A stretch of 18,425 bases of DNA from an uncultured Acetatifactor sp. (lineage in GTDB: Bacteria > Bacillota > Clostridia > Lachnospirales > Lachnospiraceae): assembly GCA_910577035.1 (NCBI GenBank), contig CAJTKW010000013.1, forward strand, positions 1 to 18,425, in the 5' to 3' direction. A program made the position numbers and the translations under genes. Positions 8,204 to 17,230 of this stretch are shown here, in pieces. The notes beneath the pieces were generated by a model, which searched no databases, was not told where the DNA came from, and saw only the letters and a program-made list of their open reading frames with translations. The stretch's first letter is position 1. The number at the start of each line of letters is the position of its first letter.

Positions 8204-8399
8204 TTCATCACCATTCAGAGTTCAGGAAGCAAAATCTGCTTAACAATTCTTCCTAATTACAATAGTCTGTCTCAAACATTTTAACATTGCTATTTACTCG
8301 GCTCAAGCTTTTTCGTAAATTGCCGGTCCCAAATACATCTTTTTTCCAAATTGATCCTTATAGTAGAACCGGGGTGATAGAATTTCGGTAAAACGGACA

Positions 8400-8441
8400 G
8401 CGCAATTTTTATAAAGAAACAGGCAAGTTTTGAAATTGCGC
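8400..8441. promoter_or_regulatory. Inverted repeat, probable operator of the GH35-GH2 operon
   Basis: GCGCAATTT (8400-8408) and AAATTGCGC (8433-8441) form a perfect 9-bp inverted repeat with a 24-base gap, so arm centres are 33 bases (about three helical turns) apart. The right arm overlaps the proposed -35 box. The position suits an activator or a repressor binding on one face of the helix. The nearby AraC gene product is a possible binder, although many AraC proteins use direct repeats. I did not find the same motif upstream of the other genes. Elsewhere, 8204-8399 is AT-rich with no gene that I can support. Confidence 0.55.
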
Positions 8442-8465
8442 AGGAAACGGGAAATAGAGTATGAT
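8436..8465 (+). promoter_or_regulatory. Promoter of the GH35-GH2 operon
   Basis: TTGCGC (8436-8441) and TATGAT (8460-8465) are separated by 18 bases. The -10 is good and the -35 is poor in its second half, which fits a promoter needing an activator at the overlapping inverted repeat. Transcription would start near 8472, giving a leader of about 63 bases before the ATG at 8535. Confidence 0.45.
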
Positions 8466-8534
8466 GGAAAAAAGGTGAAGAGTTTCAGAAGCCGGAACAG
8501 GGTGGGTGAGAAAAAATCGGGAGGGATCTAAACA

Positions 8535-10853
8535 ATGGGTTATAAGTTATCTTTACAGAATGTGACGGCAAAAAATATCTATTCCCTGGGGGAGGATTTC
8601 TGCGGAAAGAGTAAAAACGGCACGGAGCTTTCCTTTACGAATTATTACATGGAGAAGAATGGCCGCCCTTTCTTTGGGGTCAGCGGTGAATTCCATTTCA
8701 GCCGGATGTCGGAGAGCAGGTGGGAGGACGAGATTATCAAGATGAAGATGGGTGGGCTGAATGTAGTCGCCACTTATATATTCTGGATTCATCATGAGGA
8801 GGAAGAAGGCAAATTTGATTTTACCGGCCGCAGGAATCTGGGAGAATTTGTCAGGCTGTGCCAAAAGCACGGAATGTATGTTATTCTGCGGGCAGGCCCC
8901 TTTGACCATGGCGAGGTGCGCAATGGCGGACTGCCGGACTGGCTGTACGGGAAGCCCTTTGAGGTGCGTAAGCTAAGCCCCGGATTCCTCGCCTGCGTCA
9001 GAAGGCTCTACAGTGAGATTGCGTTCCAGGTGCGGGGAATGTTTTTCCGGGACGGGGGTCCTGTAATCGGCATTCAGATCGACAATGAATATATGCATTC
9101 TTCCGCACCCTGGGAGATGACCACAGGCATTTCGGATGAGTGGGTTTTCGGAGGGGACGAGGGAAACACATACATGCTGCGGCTTAAAAGTCTGGCGGCG
9201 GAGTGTGGGCTGGCACCGGTATTTTACACCTGCACCGGATGGGGAGGGGCAGCCGCGCCGGAGTCCATGCTGCCGCTGTGGGGCGGGTATGCTTTCCGCC
9301 CCTGGATTTTCTATTCCCATAAAGGGGAGCATCCGGCCACGGAGGAATATTTGTACCAGGATTTCCATAACAATGAGGCGGAATGCAATGGTGATTTCCA
9401 CCCGTCCTATGCTCCGGAGGAAAAGCCCTATTCCTGTTGTGAAATGGGAGGCGGGATGACATGCAGTTATTATTACCGCTTCCGGTTTCCGTATAAAAGC
9501 GTGGACGCCATGGCCAATATCAAGCTGGCTTCCGGCTGCAATTTCCTGGGATATTATATGTACCAGGGCGGCAGCAACCCTCTGGGATTAGGCGGGCTGG
9601 GGCTGAATGAGGGGCAGGTGCCGAAGATTTCCTATGATTATCAGGCGGCGCTTGGGGAGTTCGGCCAGGTGAGGGAGTCCTACCACAGGACCAGGAGCAT
9701 CCACTATTTTGCCGCAGCGTTTGGCGAAAGCTTCTGCGGACTGAAGACAGTACTGCCCCGGGGTGCGTCCTGGCTGGATCCGAAGGATGTGGACACTCTG
9801 CGGTATGCGGTCCGGACGGACGGGAAAAGAGGATTTCTTTTCCTGAATAATTATCAGGATCATGTGGAGACCAGGGATCACACCGGAGAGAGTGTGACGC
9901 TGCAGCTGAAGGATGAGGAAATTGTTTTTCGCTTTGGAATTGCGGCGGAGGAAAATGCAATCCTTCCTTTTCATCTGGATCTGGACGGGATTGATCTGGT
10001 TCAGGCGGCGGCCCAGCCGGTGACAAGGCTGGAACGAGGAGGGGAGGTGACTTTCGTATTTTTCGTGCCCGATGGGATGCGGGGAAGCTTTGTTTTTGAG
10101 CCGGAGGCAAAAGTGGAAGGGAATGGGGGGAACTGCCATACATGTCCTGCAGACCTGACAGCGGAAGCTTTTACCGTGGAAAAAGGGGGAAAGACGATTC
10201 GCATTCTTACAGTCAGCAGGACACTGGCAAGCCGGCTCTATATCGTAAGCGGAGGGCGGCTGATATTTACGGACCAGGCTTTGCTGGAGGATGGAAAAGG
10301 AATCCGTCTGGAGACAGTGCGGGCAGAAAATCAAGTGCTTTGCTACCCGCCGGATGCGTTGGAAGGCAGCAGGGGCACAAGGGAGAAGTGCAGCCCGGGC
10401 AGAAAGGAGGCGAGGGGGCCTTCGGGGGACATTCTGGGAAGCTATCGTTTCGCGGCAGAGAAGCAGTATGGTGCAGGGGGGACGGAATATCTCACCCTGC
10501 GGCAGGTCGGTGCCGGCAGGTATACTGTGGAATTCCCGGAGAACCTGATGGAAGGTGTCAAGGACGTGCGGCTGTTGATTGAGTACAGCGGTGATATTGG
10601 GCATGCGTTTCTGAACGGAAGGCTGGTTCATGACAACTTTGCCAACGGGGCAGTCTGGGAAATCGGACTGATGGATTTTGCAAAGGAACTGGCGGAAAAT
10701 CCCATGGTGATCTATATTACTCCTTTGAGAGAGGGGGCTAACGTCAATGTGGAATCTGTCATGGCCGGCAGAAAGGAAGAAGTACAGAACCTGAAGGCAG
10801 AGCTTACCAGGGCGGAACTTTGCCCGGTTTATGAGATTCGGATGACAGTGTAA
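8535..10853 (+). CDS. GH35 family beta-galactosidase, cytoplasmic
   Basis: A 772-residue glycoside hydrolase of family 35, whose members release beta-linked galactose (some act on other beta-hexosides) with retention. The N-terminal barrel shows GEFHFSRM (51-58), FWIHHEEEEGKFDFTGRRNL (83-102), ILRAGPFDHGEVRNGGLPDW (117-136) and QIDNEY (181-186), where E185 is the expected acid/base. The nucleophile is probably E303 in CCEMGGGM. Beta domains follow, ending in a jelly-roll-like region (about 655-760) that includes HAFLNGRLVHD. No signal peptide is present. GGGAGGG (8519-8525) lies 9 bases before the ATG. A short basic, Gly-rich insert (about 609-632) separates two C-terminal domains. The GH2 gene follows after 34 bases, so the two are likely co-transcribed. 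The linkage cleaved is not determined. Confidence 0.9.
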   Translation: MGYKLSLQNVTAKNIYSLGEDFCGKSKNGTELSFTNYYMEKNGRPFFGVSGEFHFSRMSESRWEDEIIKMKMGGLNVVATYIFWIHHEEEEGKFDFTGRRNLGEFVRLCQKHGMYVILRAGPFDHGEVRNGGLPDWLYGKPFEVRKLSPGFLACVRRLYSEIAFQVRGMFFRDGGPVIGIQIDNEYMHSSAPWEMTTGISDEWVFGGDEGNTYMLRLKSLAAECGLAPVFYTCTGWGGAAAPESMLPLWGGYAFRPWIFYSHKGEHPATEEYLYQDFHNNEAECNGDFHPSYAPEEKPYSCCEMGGGMTCSYYYRFRFPYKSVDAMANIKLASGCNFLGYYMYQGGSNPLGLGGLGLNEGQVPKISYDYQAALGEFGQVRESYHRTRSIHYFAAAFGESFCGLKTVLPRGASWLDPKDVDTLRYAVRTDGKRGFLFLNNYQDHVETRDHTGESVTLQLKDEEIVFRFGIAAEENAILPFHLDLDGIDLVQAAAQPVTRLERGGEVTFVFFVPDGMRGSFVFEPEAKVEGNGGNCHTCPADLTAEAFTVEKGGKTIRILTVSRTLASRLYIVSGGRLIFTDQALLEDGKGIRLETVRAENQVLCYPPDALEGSRGTREKCSPGRKEARGPSGDILGSYRFAAEKQYGAGGTEYLTLRQVGAGRYTVEFPENLMEGVKDVRLLIEYSGDIGHAFLNGRLVHDNFANGAVWEIGLMDFAKELAENPMVIYITPLREGANVNVESVMAGRKEEVQNLKAELTRAELCPVYEIRMTV

Positions 10854-10887
10854 GAATCTGAAAGAAAGAATACGAGGAGGGACGCAA

Positions 10888-12783
10888 ATGAATCGAAGCA
10901 GGAGGAAGCTTGAACTCTGGAAATTTGCTGCAGGAGAGACACAGGACTGTCTTGCTGAGGGGAGGGAGGTAACCGTGCCCCATACCTGGAATGTGGAGGA
11001 AGGCCTGTATGAATATGCGGGGAAAGGCTGGTATGCCCATGAGCTGGCCCTGCCCCCGAGGGAAGAGGGGCACAGGAGCTGGCTGGAATTCGGGGCGGTA
11101 TATCACGACGCATGGGTTTATGTGAACGGTTTTCCGGCGGGACAGCATTTACACTCGGGCTACACCTCATTTACCGTGGAAATAACCGATTATATCAAAG
11201 AGGGGGCAAATCAGATTCTGGTGTGTGCCGACAATAGTTTCAGCGAGGAGCTGCTTCCTTATAAGAGGAGCTTTGACTGGGCAAATGACGGCGGCCTCAT
11301 CCGCAGTGTATATCTGTACGAAACGGGAACCGTCAGAATCGCAGGGGTACGCACAACCTGCGAACCGATACTGATACAGGAGGGAAAACGCCAGCGCGGC
11401 GGAAAGGCCCTGTGGGGATTGGATCTGGAGATTGACGGCACACGGGGGGGAGCAAATCCCTGTTGCCTCCAGTGGAAGCTGCGGGAGGAAAATGCGCCGC
11501 ATACTATCCTGGCGGAAGGCATGGCAGAGGTGACTCCTGGTGAAAACCGGCTTGGACGGCAGATACTGGAGGATGTGGCATACTGGCATTTTGATTCTCC
11601 AAGGCGCTATACTTTGGAGCTGGAGCTGTCCTGTCACGGAGCCGTGCAGGACAGGGGGGAGGTCAGGGTTGGATTCCGGAAGGTGATGACACACTGCGGT
11701 GAACTTCTGCTGAACGGGGAGTCCGTGCGTCTCTGCGGGACAGAGTGGATGCCGGGTTCCGATCCGGAGTACGGCATGGCAGAGCCTGCGGAACAGCTTT
11801 ATAAGATGCTTCATATCCTGCGGGACACCAATTGTGTATACACCAGGTTTCACTGGCAGCAGAGTGAGGAGGTATATGAGTGGTGCGATGCCAACGGTAT
11901 GCTGGTACAGGAGGAGGTTCCGTTCTGGGGGCCGGATCCTGCCATGCCGGGAGAAGTGCAGTGGGAGGTCTTTGCGCAGCAGATGCGGGAGATGGTCAGT
12001 GCACATCAGAACCATCCCTGCCTGATCGCATGGGGTGTGGGAAATGAGCTGACATCACAGCATCCGGACACTGTCCGTTATATTAAGCGAGCCATAGGAT
12101 ACACCAGGAAACTGGATTCCAGCAGGCTGGTCAATTATGTGAGCAACGGCTATGTATACGAGCCCCGGACGGACGGGGGCCAGTTTGGTGACATTTGTAT
12201 GCTGAATGAGTATGCGGGGACATGGTTCCCGGATGCGGAAGCCGCAGAGGTTCTTGAAAGGGTATGCCGGGAGAACCCTTACAAGCCCCTTGTCATCTCT
12301 GAGTTCGGGCTCTGCGAACCGGCTTTTTCCGGGGGCGATGAGCGCAGGGCACAGATATTATCGGAGAAAATGGAGATTTACCGTCGCTTTCCGGAGATTG
12401 TGGGAACCATCTATTTCTGCCTGAACGATTATCGGACACAGATCGGTGAGGAAGGGGAAGGGGCCTGGAAGAGAAGGGTTCACGGTTCAACGGATTTGAA
12501 GGGGACACTTAAGGATTCCTATTGGAAGGTGCGGGAGGAATGTGCCCCGTGCAGTGTTGTCCTGGAAGGGGATACCTGCATGATTCATTGCCGGAATGAT
12601 CTTCCCTGCTATGCTATGGAGAACTATCAGGTCCTTCTGGAGGGAGCAGGTAATACGATGGAAAGGGAGATTGATGTGCTCAGTCCGGGGGAAATGCTGC
12701 GGCTTGAGATGCCGGGACTGAAACGGGTAACGATATGTAACGCAAAGGGAAGAGTGGCAGGGGTGTGGACAAGGCAGGAATGA
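10888..12783 (+). CDS. GH2 family beta-glycosidase (beta-galactosidase or beta-glucuronidase type)
   Basis: A 631-residue glycoside hydrolase of family 2. The N-terminal sugar-binding domain contains VPHTWN (30-35), GKGWY (45-49), FGAVYHDAWVYVNG (68-81), GYTSFTVEITDYI (91-103) and NDGGLIRSVYL (133-143). The immunoglobulin-like domain leads to the barrel with FRKVMTHCGELLLNG (263-277), HQNHPCLIAWGVGNE (373-387; acid/base E387) and VISEFGL (469-475; nucleophile E472). At about 630 residues it is a compact GH2, nearer in size to beta-glucuronidases than to LacZ, but the family cannot be split safely by eye. No signal peptide. GAGGAGGGA ends 6-7 bases before the ATG. It is the second gene after GH35 and ends about 80 bases from the convergent AraC gene; no convincing terminator is seen in the gap. 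Confidence 0.9.
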   Translation: MNRSRRKLELWKFAAGETQDCLAEGREVTVPHTWNVEEGLYEYAGKGWYAHELALPPREEGHRSWLEFGAVYHDAWVYVNGFPAGQHLHSGYTSFTVEITDYIKEGANQILVCADNSFSEELLPYKRSFDWANDGGLIRSVYLYETGTVRIAGVRTTCEPILIQEGKRQRGGKALWGLDLEIDGTRGGANPCCLQWKLREENAPHTILAEGMAEVTPGENRLGRQILEDVAYWHFDSPRRYTLELELSCHGAVQDRGEVRVGFRKVMTHCGELLLNGESVRLCGTEWMPGSDPEYGMAEPAEQLYKMLHILRDTNCVYTRFHWQQSEEVYEWCDANGMLVQEEVPFWGPDPAMPGEVQWEVFAQQMREMVSAHQNHPCLIAWGVGNELTSQHPDTVRYIKRAIGYTRKLDSSRLVNYVSNGYVYEPRTDGGQFGDICMLNEYAGTWFPDAEAAEVLERVCRENPYKPLVISEFGLCEPAFSGGDERRAQILSEKMEIYRRFPEIVGTIYFCLNDYRTQIGEEGEGAWKRRVHGSTDLKGTLKDSYWKVREECAPCSVVLEGDTCMIHCRNDLPCYAMENYQVLLEGAGNTMEREIDVLSPGEMLRLEMPGLKRVTICNAKGRVAGVWTRQE

Positions 12784-12865
12784 AGGTATCTTTCCGGAAA
12801 AGCACAGAAGCGTATACAGGTAAAACGGGAATGCCGGACCGTTGCGTTTGGCTTCCCCGAAGACG

Positions 12866-13708
12866 CTACCCATGCTCACGGTACTGTGCGGGGGTCATCC
12901 CTTCCATCCGTTTAAAGGCGCTGCAGAACACGCTTTCACAGGAAAATCCGGTGGAAAAGCAGATATTCTTCACGGACAGCTCTGAATTTTTCAGCAGATA
13001 CCGCGCCATGTTCATCCGGGTGTTCAGGACATACTCGTGAGGGGTAAAACCAGTCTGTTTTTTGAATATGCGGATAAAATGATAATCGCTTAATCCTGCA
13101 AGTGAGGCAAGCTGGCTGACGGAGAGATTTTCCGTGAAATGTTCGCTGATATAAGCAGTGACCTTTTCGGCAATACCAATGTGGGCATTTGTCTTCTCGT
13201 CTGAGGGGGCATGGAGCAGGATAGAGGTCAGTATATCTGTGAGATACTTTGACAGCAGCGGCTCCCGGACAAGATCTGAGGTGTCAAATATATCATAGAT
13301 GGAAGTCAGTTTGCTGACAACGGGCTGCATATCAGGGAAGGAAAAGACATTGCCCACGCGGCCGACAATGTTTCGATACCAGTGCCTTGCAGTGATACCG
13401 TCAAAATGACACCACAGACAATCCCAGCCGGATACTGTGGAGTAAGCATGGCGCGCATAACAGTCCAGAAGAACCAGCTGTCCTTTTCCTGCATCCTGTA
13501 CACACCCTTCCGTCTCCAGGCGTAAGCTTCCCTTCCGGATGTACATCAGCAGGAAGCTGTCAAAGGACTCCCGGGCAAGACGGTATCCGGGCAGATAGGT
13601 GAAATGACCGCACTGCAGGGGGTACAGGAACATCTCCAAGGCATTTTTGCTTGGGGAATAAACATAATATCTGGAATCGGCAGCAATGAACTCTTCCTGT
13701 GATAACAT
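12866..13708 (-). CDS. AraC family transcriptional regulator
   Basis: A 280-residue regulator with an N-terminal cupin-like effector domain (about 1-165; features such as YIRKGSLRLETEG at 56-68 and a beta-rich region to about 125) and a C-terminal AraC DNA-binding domain. The two helix-turn-helix units lie near 196-217 (SVSQLASLAGLSDYHFIRIF) and 245-266, with the family signature GFSCESVFCSAFKRMEGMTP at 254-273. The layout is that of sugar-responsive AraC activators. It is convergent with the GH35-GH2 operon and divergent from the DUF5107 gene, so either could be its target. GGGAGA lies 11 bases before the ATG. An extended -10 promoter is found at 13757-13785. The inducer is unknown. Confidence 0.93.
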   Translation of the reverse strand: MLSQEEFIAADSRYYVYSPSKNALEMFLYPLQCGHFTYLPGYRLARESFDSFLLMYIRKGSLRLETEGCVQDAGKGQLVLLDCYARHAYSTVSGWDCLWCHFDGITARHWYRNIVGRVGNVFSFPDMQPVVSKLTSIYDIFDTSDLVREPLLSKYLTDILTSILLHAPSDEKTNAHIGIAEKVTAYISEHFTENLSVSQLASLAGLSDYHFIRIFKKQTGFTPHEYVLNTRMNMARYLLKNSELSVKNICFSTGFSCESVFCSAFKRMEGMTPAQYREHG

Positions 13709-13756
13709 GATGATTTCAGTCTCCCATTTCGGGTGTATGATTGTATTTCCATGGAT

Positions 13757-13785
13757 ATTATATCAGGTCAGTTTGAGGTTCACAA
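13757..13785 (-). promoter_or_regulatory. Extended -10 promoter for the AraC gene
   Basis: On the minus strand a perfect TATAAT (13757-13762) is preceded by TG one base away (TGaTATAAT) and, after a 17-base spacer, by TTGTGA (13780-13785). Transcription would begin near 13750, about 40 bases before the AraC start. The same stretch read on the plus strand gives TATTAT at 13756-13761, a possible -10 for the DUF5107 gene without a good -35, so the two promoters may overlap face to face. Confidence 0.65.
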
Positions 13786-13840
13786 GAGCAAAAAACCTAA
13801 ACACAAAAACAATTTATTCTATGGACGGAGAAAAGCAAAA

Positions 13841-16800
13841 ATGAGTAAGGCAGCAATTTGGTACGAGAAGGTTATAATTCCGACCTATGAGATTGGAGAG
13901 GCGGAGAAGAACCCTGTTTTCCTGGAAAAGCGGGTGTATCAGGGAAGTACGGGAAAGGTGTATCCCTATCCCGTCATAGAGAAAATCAGCGATGAGAAGG
14001 CGGACAAGGAGTATGAGGCAGTCTTCCTGGAAAATGAGTACCTGAAGGTGATGGTGCTTCCTGCACTGGGGGGACGTATCCAGAGGGCATATGACAAGAC
14101 AAACGGTTATGACTTTGTCTATTATAACCATGTTGTGAAACCTGCCCTGGTAGGGCTTACAGGCCCCTGGATTTCCGGCGGCATCGAATTTAACTGGCCT
14201 CAGCACCACAGGCCGACCACGTATCTGCCTGTGGACTGCGTTCTGGACGAAAGGGAGGACGGCAGCGTATCGGTGCTCCTGCATGATGTGGACCAGATGT
14301 ACGGTACAAAGGGAATCACGAAAATCAGCCTGTATCCCGGCAGGGCATACATTGAAATCACCGGGCAGCTCTACAACCGGACGGCAATGCCTCAGACCTT
14401 CCTGTGGTGGGCAAACCCGGCAGTGCCGGTGAATGAGAATACTCAGTCCGTTTTCCCGCCGGATGTCCATGCGGTGATGGACCACGGAAAGAGGGACGTG
14501 TCCCGGTTCCCCATTGCCACCGGCATTTATTACAAAAAAGACTACAGCGAAGGCGTGGACATTTCCCGCTATAAGAATATCCCGGTTCCTACATCCTATA
14601 TGGCGGAAAAGTCCAGGTATGACTTTGTGGGAGGGTACGATTACGGTGTGGGTGCAGGCATCCTGCATGTGGCGGATCATCATGTGTCTCCCGGCAAGAA
14701 GCAGTGGACCTGGGGCTGCGGAGACTTTGGAAAGGCCTGGGACAGGAACCTCACGGATGAGGACGGTCCTTATGTGGAGCTGATGACCGGGGTGTTTACC
14801 GACAACCAGCCGGACTTCACATGGCTGAAGCCCTTCGAGGAGAAGGTGTTCCGACAGTACTTCATGCCCTATAAGGGTGTGGGGCAGGTGAAGAATGCCA
14901 CGACCGAAGCGGCGGTTACCTTGGCCTATGACGGGATGGCAGCAGAAGTAAAGGTTTATGCCACAAGTGTGCGGAAAGGTGCGGCGGTGAAGCTTTGGGC
15001 GGGCAGCCGGGCGGTTTTGGAGGAGACAGTGGACCTGAGCCCGGCGGCTGTCTATGAGGGGAAGGTGTCCTGCCCGAGGGTGAAAGAGGAGGAATTGTAC
15101 CTTGCGGTTTACAGCGCAGAAGGGGAGTGCCTGGTGGAATACCGTCCGGAAGCACCGGTGATTCCCAGGCTGCCGGAGCCTGCCAGGGCAGCAAAGGAAC
15201 CCGCCGAAATCCGAACCTGCGAGGAGCTGTACCTGACAGGGCAGCACATCGAGCAGTACCGTCATGCCACTTATCTGCCGGACCCCTATTACCTGGAGGG
15301 TTTGAAGCGGGATCCCGGAGATATACGCCTTAACAATGCCTATGGCCTGCTGCTGATGCGCAGGGGCTGCTTTGAAAAGGCGCAGCAGTATCTGGAGAAA
15401 GCCCTGGAGCGGCTGACAGAGAGGAATCCCAATCCCTACCACAGCGAAACCTATTATCTGCTGGGACTGTGCCTGCTTTACCAGGGAAAGGATGAGGAGA
15501 GCTATGATGCTTTCTATAAGGCAGTCTGGAGCAGTGAGCAGCAGGAGAAGAGTTTCTATTATCTGGCGGCTATAGATGCGAAACACGGTCGCAGGAAGAA
15601 AGCGTTGGAACATATTGAGAGGGCGCTGGTGAAGAATGCCCACAATGTGAAGGCAAGAGGGCTGAAAGCGTACCTGCTGCGCAGGACGGGCAGGACACAG
15701 GAGGCCCTGGAACAGGTGCGGGATAACCTGAAGCTGGATTCCTTTGACTTTGTCTCCGGCAATGAACGAATCTTTCTGGAGGGCGATGCAAAAGGAGAAA
15801 AGCGGAAGGCGCTGAACTTCCTGATGCGCGATTTTGTGGAAAATTATTTGATGGCGGCAAGGGACTATGCAGAATGGGGCGCTTATGAGGAGGCGATCAC
15901 GATGCTGAACAGCTGCACAAAGGCCTGGCCCATGCTTTCCTATTATAAAGCTTATTATCTGTCGCTGAAGCACACGCCGGAAGCGGATAAAACCGGTATG
16001 AGGCCAGTGAAAGCGGAGCAAAGCGGCGGATTGGCGGGGGGATTTGAAACAGAGAAATCGGGTGAGATAGACCACATTCTGGCACAAGCCGAGGGCTGCA
16101 GGCCGGATTACTGCTTTCCCAACAAGCCGGAGGACATTGCCGTCCTGTCCTTTGCCATCCGGCGGGGCTGTCAGGCGAAAGCGCCCTACTACCTGGGCTG
16201 CCTGTACTATGACAGGCTGCAGTGGCAGGAGTCAGTCAGGCTATGGGAAATCTCGGCCCGGGCAGACGATGCCTTCCCTACGGTGCACCGTAACCTGGCT
16301 CTGGCCTATTATAACAAGTGCAAAGAGCCGGAGAAAGCAAGGCGGGAAATGGAGAAGGCATTTGCCCTGAACTCGTCCGACGCGCGCATTTTCCTGGAGC
16401 TTGACCAGCTCCATAAAAAGCTGGGATGTAGCTTTGAAGAGCGCCTGGCGGATTATGAAGCCCATACAGAGCTCCTGGAAGGAAGGGATGACCTGTATAT
16501 TGAGTATATTACACTTGTAAATCTCACCGGGAATCCTGGGAAAGCCTATGAGTGTATCATGAAGCATAAGTTTCATCCGTGGGAAGGCGGTGAAGGGAAG
16601 ATCACGACCCAGTATACACTGGCACTCCTGGCCATGGCCCGGAAGGCATTGGGGGAAAAAGACTACAAAAAAGCAGAGGAGCTGCTGGGGAAGGCTTTCG
16701 TCTATCCTGAAAACCTGGGAGAGGGGAAACTGGAAGGAACGAAGGACAATCATCTGTATTATTATCTGGGGCTTGCGCTGGAAGGCCAGGGAAGGAAAGA

Positions 16801-17230
16801 GGAAGCAAAAGCATGCTATGAGAATGCTGCCCTGGGTACGGATGAGCCTGCCGGGGCAATGTATTACAATGACCAGCCTGCCGATAGGATTCTCTACCAG
16901 GGATTAGCTTATCTGAAGCTGGGCAGGCCGCGGGAGGCCAGATCCAGGTTCTACCGCCTGATTGATTACGGCGAGCGGCATCTGGAGGACCAGGTGAAGA
17001 TTCAGTACTTTGCGGTTTCCCTGCCGGAGTTCCTGATTTTTGACGAGGATTATACCCTGCGGAACCGGGCCCATTGTTATTATCTGATGGCTCTGGGCAA
17101 TATGGGGCTGGGGGATGGGGGGAAAGCGGCCGCGTTTTTGGACGAGGCTGTAAAAGCAGAACCCTCCCATATGATGTGCAGGGTATATCAGAGGCAGACG
17201 GAGTTCCTGTCCCGTTACGGCGGCGCCTGA
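13841..17230 (+). CDS. DUF5107 protein with C-terminal TPR array, about 1129 residues
   Basis: The open frame reaches back to 13733, but I choose ATG 13841: it has GGAG 10 bases upstream, while the earlier ATG would put coding sequence over the AraC promoter and add a basic, low-complexity 36-residue extension. The N-terminal half (about 10-350) matches DUF5107, predicted to adopt a galactose-mutarotase-like beta-sandwich, with PALGGRI (74-80), SGGIEFNWPQHHRPTT (112-127) and WTWGCGDFGKAWDRN (289-303). A beta domain (about 355-440) links to TPR helices (about 490-1100) with repeated Gly/Ala/Tyr spacing, such as NNAYGLLLMRRGCFEKAQQY (498-517). No signal peptide. Proteins of this type occur near glycan-use genes; their biochemical role is, to my knowledge, not settled. 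It may bind or act on a sugar while the TPR array scaffolds partners. A hydrophilic insert at about 15971-16071 interrupts the TPR run. Confidence 0.88.
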   Translation: MSKAAIWYEKVIIPTYEIGEAEKNPVFLEKRVYQGSTGKVYPYPVIEKISDEKADKEYEAVFLENEYLKVMVLPALGGRIQRAYDKTNGYDFVYYNHVVKPALVGLTGPWISGGIEFNWPQHHRPTTYLPVDCVLDEREDGSVSVLLHDVDQMYGTKGITKISLYPGRAYIEITGQLYNRTAMPQTFLWWANPAVPVNENTQSVFPPDVHAVMDHGKRDVSRFPIATGIYYKKDYSEGVDISRYKNIPVPTSYMAEKSRYDFVGGYDYGVGAGILHVADHHVSPGKKQWTWGCGDFGKAWDRNLTDEDGPYVELMTGVFTDNQPDFTWLKPFEEKVFRQYFMPYKGVGQVKNATTEAAVTLAYDGMAAEVKVYATSVRKGAAVKLWAGSRAVLEETVDLSPAAVYEGKVSCPRVKEEELYLAVYSAEGECLVEYRPEAPVIPRLPEPARAAKEPAEIRTCEELYLTGQHIEQYRHATYLPDPYYLEGLKRDPGDIRLNNAYGLLLMRRGCFEKAQQYLEKALERLTERNPNPYHSETYYLLGLCLLYQGKDEESYDAFYKAVWSSEQQEKSFYYLAAIDAKHGRRKKALEHIERALVKNAHNVKARGLKAYLLRRTGRTQEALEQVRDNLKLDSFDFVSGNERIFLEGDAKGEKRKALNFLMRDFVENYLMAARDYAEWGAYEEAITMLNSCTKAWPMLSYYKAYYLSLKHTPEADKTGMRPVKAEQSGGLAGGFETEKSGEIDHILAQAEGCRPDYCFPNKPEDIAVLSFAIRRGCQAKAPYYLGCLYYDRLQWQESVRLWEISARADDAFPTVHRNLALAYYNKCKEPEKARREMEKAFALNSSDARIFLELDQLHKKLGCSFEERLADYEAHTELLEGRDDLYIEYITLVNLTGNPGKAYECIMKHKFHPWEGGEGKITTQYTLALLAMARKALGEKDYKKAEELLGKAFVYPENLGEGKLEGTKDNHLYYYLGLALEGQGRKEEAKACYENAALGTDEPAGAMYYNDQPADRILYQGLAYLKLGRPREARSRFYRLIDYGERHLEDQVKIQYFAVSLPEFLIFDEDYTLRNRAHCYYLMALGNMGLGDGGKAAAFLDEAVKAEPSHMMCRVYQRQTEFLSRYGGA

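Noticed and set aside
8351..8386. TTGATC with a possible TAGAAT as an alternative GH35 promoter
   Set aside because: The spacing of about 21 bases is too long, and the downstream TTGCGC/TATGAT pair with the inverted repeat is better placed.
9588..10631. Minus-strand open frame of 347 codons opposite the GH35 gene
   Set aside because: Antisense shadow of conserved GH35 sequence with no recognisable domain and unusual composition (Pro, His, Arg).
12784..12865. Terminator between GH2 and the AraC gene
   Set aside because: Only a 5-bp AACGG/CCGTT inverted repeat without a T run is present, which is too weak to call.
13733..13840. Upstream start for the DUF5107 gene
   Set aside because: The extra 36 residues are basic and low-complexity and overlap the AraC promoter; the ATG at 13841 has a better ribosome site and leads straight into conserved sequence.
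13814..16087. Very long minus-strand open frame (757 codons) opposite the DUF5107 gene
   Set aside because: It is antisense to a well-supported gene, is rich in Cys, His, Arg and Leu without any family pattern, and has no ribosome site. Codon bias on the true strand explains the open frame.
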